A DNA stretch of 64,000 nt from Mangifera indica (taxonomy: Eukaryota; Streptophyta; Magnoliopsida; Sapindales; Anacardiaceae), in the NCBI RefSeq assembly GCF_011075055.1, contig NW_025401099.1, forward strand, positions 603,393 through 667,392, written 5' to 3'. Both the position numbers and the translations under genes were made by a program. Shown piece after piece: positions 58,331 to 64,000 of this stretch; positions within the stretch are counted from its first letter, which is position 1, and every line of letters begins with the position of its first letter. The notes under the pieces are model-generated. The model was not told where the DNA came from and ran no database searches. It was given only the letters and a program-made list of their open reading frames with translations.

Positions 58331-59529
58331 AACTATCTGTTCTGCTAGGATTGGCACTATTATTGAGGCTATATATTACCTGGCAAAGTGTTTTATCTAT
58401 TTACATCTATAACACACTTTCTACCCAACCAAACACTCATCAATGTGCCTCTTACCACATCTACAATAAGCAGGAGAATCATCATGTCTAGGCTGTTCCT
58501 CTTTCTTTTGTTTCTTACCCTTCAAGTTCTTTTCATTCTTACGCTTGAAGGGCCCCTTACCTTTTTTGTCTCTACCAAGACCATTTCTGCTACCTTTTCC
58601 CTGATTGCCACCAATAGTCAGCTGACTCTGACTCTGCCTCTACACTTAGGCTGGTGGTGTAGACTCTTCTAACAATTCTTTGTCCCTAACCATGTATTAC
58701 CTCATGGCCTCAAATCTTAGGGCTTGGCCGAAGGCCTTTAAAAAAGTCTTGGGAAAATTATCTCTTATTATCATATCCTTAACTATATCTAGCCTCAGTC
58801 ATCCTATGAACATATCTAACTTACCTTTCTCTGAATTACCCCACTAGCAGCATACTTAGCCAATGAGTTCAACTTGGTCCAAAACTCTTTAACCGACATG
58901 TTCCTGTACCTTAGATTAAGGAACTCTTAGGCCTTTACATATATGACATCGATTGACACAAACTTTGACTTAAAAGCTTGTCTAAAATCTACCCATGATA
59001 TTTCTGAAACTAGAAAAGTCCCACATAGTGTTTGCCACCAAACTTTAGCATTATCTTTTAATAGAAGATTGGCATACTGGATCTTATCAGCATCTGTCAT
59101 TGAGGAAATCCTTATGATATCTTTCACTTCCTTCAACCACTTCTTAGCTGGCGATCTTCTTGACACTATACTACCTCCGAAATCTAGGGGCTGATGATGA
59201 CTAGACAGGTTATAAATAAGATGTGTCTATCCTTTGTTACTACCTCCAATCTCAACTTGAGGTGCTCCTACACTCACCTTACTCTATTGGGAGGGTGTCT
59301 CTATATCTAACTATTACTTTGGTATTAATGAGACTTGGGTTGGATGCCTTACACTAGTCGAAACCTCTTTATTCTACCTTAGAACCTCTTCAACAATCTA
59401 GCGGATGACAACATTATCAATAGAGGGCATAACTGGTGCGCTGGATGTCTGTCCTCGAGCTTATGTTTGACTTCTCTCTTTATTATAAACATCTGGGGCA
59501 TTTTTTATCAATCTCTTAGATCTCCTCAT
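58331..59529 (-). pseudogene. gypsy B gag with zinc knuckles
   Basis: Starts ATG 59529 (MRRSKRLIKNAPDVYNKERS). 58927-59166 is the gag core (KKWLKEVKDIIRISSMTD, NAKVWWQTLCGTF, FRQAFKSKF). Two CCHC knuckles lie near 58380-58475 (YCRCGKRHIDEC and CYRCK with H and a damaged last Cys). Stops occur near 59461, 59400, 59200 and within the knuckles. Confidence 0.8.
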
Positions 59530-59724
59530 CCTGAAATCACAACAACCTTTAAGCATATATTACTTTTAATCTAAAAGCAGGTATATAACACTTACAACAG
59601 TAGGCAAGTAGAGGCGGTCAACATTACACAAGAGACTACTTTCTTACTTAACTCTATATGCACTTTTCAAGCACATAAAACTTTTCACCTTTTTGGGTGC
59701 CAAGATTATACTTTGATATGAATA

Positions 59725-61825
59725 TACTAGAAGAGACGTGCATAATTAAACTATTTAAAAACTTTAATACATGATCATAATTATAAAATATGATGTAATA
59801 AAAAAATCCCTTTGTTAATCAAATTCATAAAATGAAAGTATCTAAACTTTTTATCATAAAATGACTATATAAATTGTAAGTAACCAATGTGTCTAAAAGT
59901 AATAATGATAATAATAAAAATGCTAAATGTATGTTTGGTAAAACTGGAATGACTTAAACACCCTTCTCATTGTGCAACTGCTCGTTAGACTGCTGGTTCC
60001 TCTCTGCCCCGTTACTCACTTCTACCTCCAAAACATACAAAAGGAAATGTATAAGTAAAACTTAGTAAATGAAGATCTTTCGACATTTGTAGGTATTAAA
60101 CTATCTGGCGGTAAAACTTGCGTTCCATTTGTAAGTTAATTATTGTCACATTACGACACGTTTGTGCCCTAACGTGGATTATCTACGAAAATAGTAGAGA
60201 CCTAAGCTAGAATTAACATATTTGATGCCCCAGTGAAAGTTGCTAAAGTGCCTCGCACATATGCCAAATGACCTATTGAGTTATCTAACTGGGAAACCCA
60301 AATCACATAGGAAAATCTTTAATAACAACTTCTTCTCTTACCATATAAACTAATCGAAACTACTGACTAACTATCTGAAGATGTCCTCTACCTCAGGTAC
60401 ATATGTGATGCATCCTACTGATCACGTGAGAAATATCTGAAAGTCACATCTTTACTATGCATGCCTTAACTAAATTGGGTAGCTATATGGTTCGGTGTCG
60501 AGTGCATGATGCATCTTATAGATATCCAGCCCTATTACTCTTATAAATATCATCTTTTACACACATAATTAGTGACTATCTAGTTGTGTGACATTAGCCT
60601 TAAGTTTGTGTCATCGTTCATATAGTCGCGCATCTCATCTATGTCTCTTTTGAATTGTTTATCCTCTATTAGCTCATTATTATACTCATATAACTCTCAC
60701 CCTTCTTTTGCACATAGCTTAAGGGGTATAATCATTTTTTGACTTTATCTAAGGATACACGGTTATGTGCTTTTCAACCTATGCCCATATGACTCTTTAA
60801 CCACATATACAAACATGTGACACTCAGTACATGGTTATGAATAGAGTAGATGCACATGGGGAGTTAACTTGAACACACTCTTGTGTACTTTGATCCATGT
60901 GTTCTCTGGTGCACGTCGTCTATTTTTGGAAAGCTATACATAAGCTTGTGTCCCATACCGCACAACCATACATTTATTCCCTCAAAATGAGCATAGGATC
61001 TTCGAACATTCAAATTTTCTAGAATGACACACAACATGTATGGGACCATACATGACCATGTGTCATGATTTGGAAATCATACCCTAAGGTTTCTACGTTG
61101 TTCCAGTCATGCAAATAGTCAATCAAACACATATTCAGGCTAATACAAAAAATCTCTAAGTTACTTAGCCAGTGTACTTTCTAAAGATCATGCTTTATAA
61201 CCCACATACACATCAAATCAATAACATTAACAAACTGTCAACTTTAAACACATAATTATCATACATTCAAAAGACTAGGCACGCATATGGTTCATCATAA
61301 TGGCATATAAGATTAGGTACATCATACAAATGATTATTCTCGAGTCTATACAACTCTAGATCTTGCTAATATCAGGGGACTTCAAAGATTTCATGATTAA
61401 AAAATAAGGAAAACCATTCCACTTACTTGGACTCCAATGATAAAGCCTCTTTTGCATAATAACGGTGATTTCAGTGACCACTGGCAGCTCCACAGGTGAC
61501 GAAAATACCCCTCATCTCTTTCACACTCTTTGCTTTCTACGACTATGAAAGATAATGCCAAAGAGTTAGGGTTATCACGTTTTTATTTTAATTTCTAAAA
61601 GCAATACACAAGCAAATATACACGGTCGTGTGTTTAGTTGCACAACTAAGACAACCTTCTACTTCGTCGTGATCATAATATGATCTATTTATTGACTTTT
61701 TGCTGACTATACACAGTCATGTATATCTTTGTACATGGGTGTGTACTATTGAAATCTAAAGAAATCACCAAATTTAAAACTATAAAAAGACTAAAATATC
61801 TTTGGGCTTACTTGTGGGTGTTAAA
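59725..61825 (-). repeat. 5' LTR of gypsy B
   Basis: On the minus strand it starts TTTAACACC (61825; TGTAACACC in the family) and runs about 2.1 kb to the leader, where its last about 35 bp and the first bases of the primer-binding site are deleted (only CATATCAAAG remains, near 59713-59722). It aligns with 39575-41918 through 'ttttgtatgttttggaggt', 'gagtaacgggg' and 'cacgtct' words. The right flank (61826 onward) is copia-derived DNA. Confidence 0.65.
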
Positions 61826-61861
61826 CCTATAATTGGTTCTTAGTTACCAACTTAATATATT

Positions 61862-64000
61862 TTATTTGAGGATATTTGGTTGTGATGTATATATCCCTGT
61901 TATGTCTTGTCAACACACAAAAATAGGATCCCAATATTGTTTAAGAATTTATATTTGATATAATTCAACGTCCATTATCAGGTATCTGAAACTATTAACA
62001 GGTGATATTTTTACTATATGATTTGTAGATTTGTCACTTTGATGAGACAACATTGCCGCCTTTAAGAGAAAAGAAAATGTCTCTTGCAGTTAAACATAAA
62101 CTTACTTGATACATACTTACCATGTCTCATATAAATTATTGCACATCCTAAAGTGAAATTGAAGTGTAGAGGATTGTGCATTTATAAATTATTGTCAACT
62201 AAACGCCTAATGCATTTGTAGATATGACAAAAGTGACAAGATTACATATACCAACTGTCAGCGTACCAACAAGAATTAATATGACTATTAGACAATCCAT
62301 TCAAGTCATGATTGATCAGTCTACTATATGCTAGAAGTATAATATACGTATTAGATCGAAGGGCACTGTCTCTTGAAAAAGAGAGGCAAATAATCAAATA
62401 TATATCAATCATGGTAATCCTAAAATGAATGAAAAATTCAATATTTGATATTCCTTTAGAAGAGGTTATGGTCTCTGAAGAGACTTAAGCCCTTGAAATG
62501 AAAATACTAAAATATCTTTAAATTATGTTTATATATGAGAGATATAAAACCGTGAAATGGTTAACATTAATGATGTATTCTCATTTGCAGTAATTATTGA
62601 AATTATGAATATTTATTATTTTGAACCACGTATTGTGGACCAGTGTAGACAAATAATTGATTGACCTAAATGGGAAGAAACAATTCAAACAAAATTAGTT
62701 TCTCTAGCAAAACGTCAAGTGTTTAGGCTTGTAGTTTCAACACCCAAAGACGTACAACCCGTTAGATATAAATAGGTATTTGTGAGAAAAAAGAAATGAG
62801 AAAAATTATAAATGGGTATTTGTGAGGAAAAAAAATGAGAAAAATAAGATTGTTAGATTTAAAGCAAAGCTTGTAGCCCAAGGCTTCGCTTCGAAGGCTA
62901 AATATAGACTTTGATGAAACATATGCACCTGTGATAGATATAATCATATTCAGATATAACCACATTTAGATATTTAATCAACTTAACAGTTTTTGAAGGA
63001 TTGAATATGCGTCTAATAGATATAGTTATTGCTTATTTATATGAAAATTTAGATATTAAAATTTATATGAGGCTCCGTAAAGGATTTAAATTACTTGAAG
63101 AGAAAAAGGTCAATTCAAGAGATATGTACTCAATTAAATTACAAAGATCATTTTACAGATTAAAACATCCTAGAAGAGTGTGACACAATCGTCTTAGTAA
63201 ATATTTGAAAAAAAAAAAGTTTTGTGAATGACCCTATATGTTCATGTATCTTTATTTAAAAGTCAAAATCAAGATTTGTCATTATAGCAATTTGAGATGA
63301 AGAATTTGAGATGAAGGATTTGGGGAAAATAAAATCTTGTCTCACCTTGAAAATTGAGCACAATGCAAATATAATATTTATCCATCAATCAATGTATATT
63401 AAAAAATTGTTAAAACGTTTTAATATGGATAAAACTTATCTTTTGAGCACCCCAACAGTTGTTCGATTGCTCAATTCGAAAAAAGACTCATTCCGTCTTA
63501 AAGAAAAAGATGAAAAGATACTGAGTTTTGAAGTACCGTATCTTAATATCATTAGAACCTTATTATATTTAGCCCAATACACTAAATTGGATATATCCTT
63601 TGCAGTGAATTTATTACCCCGATTTAACTCTACACCAACCCGTCACCATTGGAACAGAATCAAGTATATACTTCATTACCTATATGGAACTAGAGATTTG
63701 AGATTATTCTATCCTGTCAAATCCTCTAAAAATCATAGTTTAGTTGGATATACAGATGTCAGTTATCTTTCTAACTCTCATAAGGCGCCTTCATAGACAA
63801 GATATTTTTTTTTACTTATAATGACATAACAATATTATGACACTTCACCAAATAAACTTTTGTTGCAATATCTTCAAATTATTAAAAGATTTTAACTCTC
63901 CATGGAGCTAGTCGAGAATGCATATGGTTACGGTCTATCATCTATCATATCTAGAATACATGCAGTCTTCTTTCTAAAACAAACACTTTTTTTATATTAT
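61862..64000 (+). pseudogene. Ty1/copia pol remnant, cut by the window end
   Basis: Begins inside the integrase C-terminal domain (near 61865 GYLVVMYI, later ICHFDETTLPPLREKK near 62029), then the linker (NAFVDMTKVTRLHIPTVSVP near 62207), reverse transcriptase (63001-63183, LIDIVIAYLYENLDIKIYM and RSFYRLKHPRRV), and RNase H (63311-63796, MKDLGKIKSCLTLKIEH, ISFAVNLLPRFNSTPTRHHW, then YTDVSYLSN). Similar sequence continues to 64000 (SLLSKT-like). The N-terminal half is absent and gypsy B begins immediately to the left. Multiple stops; inactive. Confidence 0.8.

Larger units (their letters stand above)
56930..61825 (-). mobile_element. Ty3/gypsy chromovirus B, truncated, opposite orientation to A
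   Basis: Minus-strand 5' LTR (59725-61825), leader with a degenerate primer-binding site, gag, zinc knuckles, protease and the first part of reverse transcriptase. It stops within reverse transcriptase at about 56930: RNase H, integrase, chromodomain and the 3' LTR are missing. gag openings MRRSKRLIK (B) and (I)RRSKRLLA (A), together with aligned LTRs, show A and B are the same family. Confidence 0.75.

Noticed and set aside
1..64000. tRNA genes, rRNA genes, CRISPR arrays, organellar insertions
   Set aside because: No cloverleaf with an intact T-loop 'GGTTCGAATCC'-type box, no rRNA blocks and no spaced short palindromic array were found by reading; tRNA-like pieces are retrotransposon primer-binding sites.

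Overview
This is a nuclear, AT-rich plant (eudicot-like) genomic segment. The evidence is a 13-exon GT-AG gene, plant promoter elements (telo-box, site II, E2F, TATA), and dense nested Ty1/copia and Ty3/gypsy retrotransposons, Mutator-like elements and MITEs. I cannot name the species from the sequence. No bacterial, organellar or viral gene set, CRISPR array or convincing tRNA/rRNA gene was seen.

Three host genes stand out. (1) 7909-15803, minus strand: a fully resolved 13-exon gene for a 630-residue protein with an N-terminal GNAT acetyltransferase fold and two C-terminal BRCT domains; two E2F-type sites lie just upstream. (2) 23270-25027, plus strand: an intronless dyskerin/CBF5 (box H/ACA pseudouridine synthase) gene, 585 aa, with site II and telo-box promoter motifs. 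(3) 30024-34076, plus strand: a PICBP-like protein with two copies of the plant calmodulin-binding domain, about 1333 aa, interrupted near its N-terminus by one in-frame TAG that is probably removed by an unusually short GC-AG intron.

The rest is mobile DNA. 1-5413 is a copia-type element with about 1.17-kb LTRs carrying gag but no pol, inserted into an older gypsy fragment (5414-5960). 6265-7070, 17926-18304 and 36435-36784 are hAT-like MITEs; 20249-20728 is a Tourist-like MITE; 16139-17037 is a foldback Mutator-like element with about 250-bp inverted repeats. 27075-29068 holds remnants of a Mutator-like element combining a mudrA-like protein with a DUF1985 (Ulp1-associated) protein.

From 35 kb onward the window is a nest: a chromodomain gypsy element (35435-46624) has a MITE in its reverse transcriptase and a 4.7-kb copia element (41919-46618, TSD GTTAC) one base from the end of its 3' LTR; the gypsy element itself appears to sit in the LTR of yet another copia element (46625-48850). 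A second, inverted copy of the same gypsy family lies at 56930-61825, flanked by two degenerate copia remnants (53255-56600 and 61862-64000, running off the window). All transposon reading frames carry stops or frameshifts, so none looks autonomous.

The three host genes have related nuclear or signalling roles only in a loose sense (DNA damage/chromatin, RNA modification, calcium signalling). Nothing suggests they form a pathway or cluster. I found no clear undescribed system; the strongest leads are the GNAT-BRCT fusion, the stop/short intron in the calmodulin-binding gene, the MULE with DUF1985, and the gag-only copia element.
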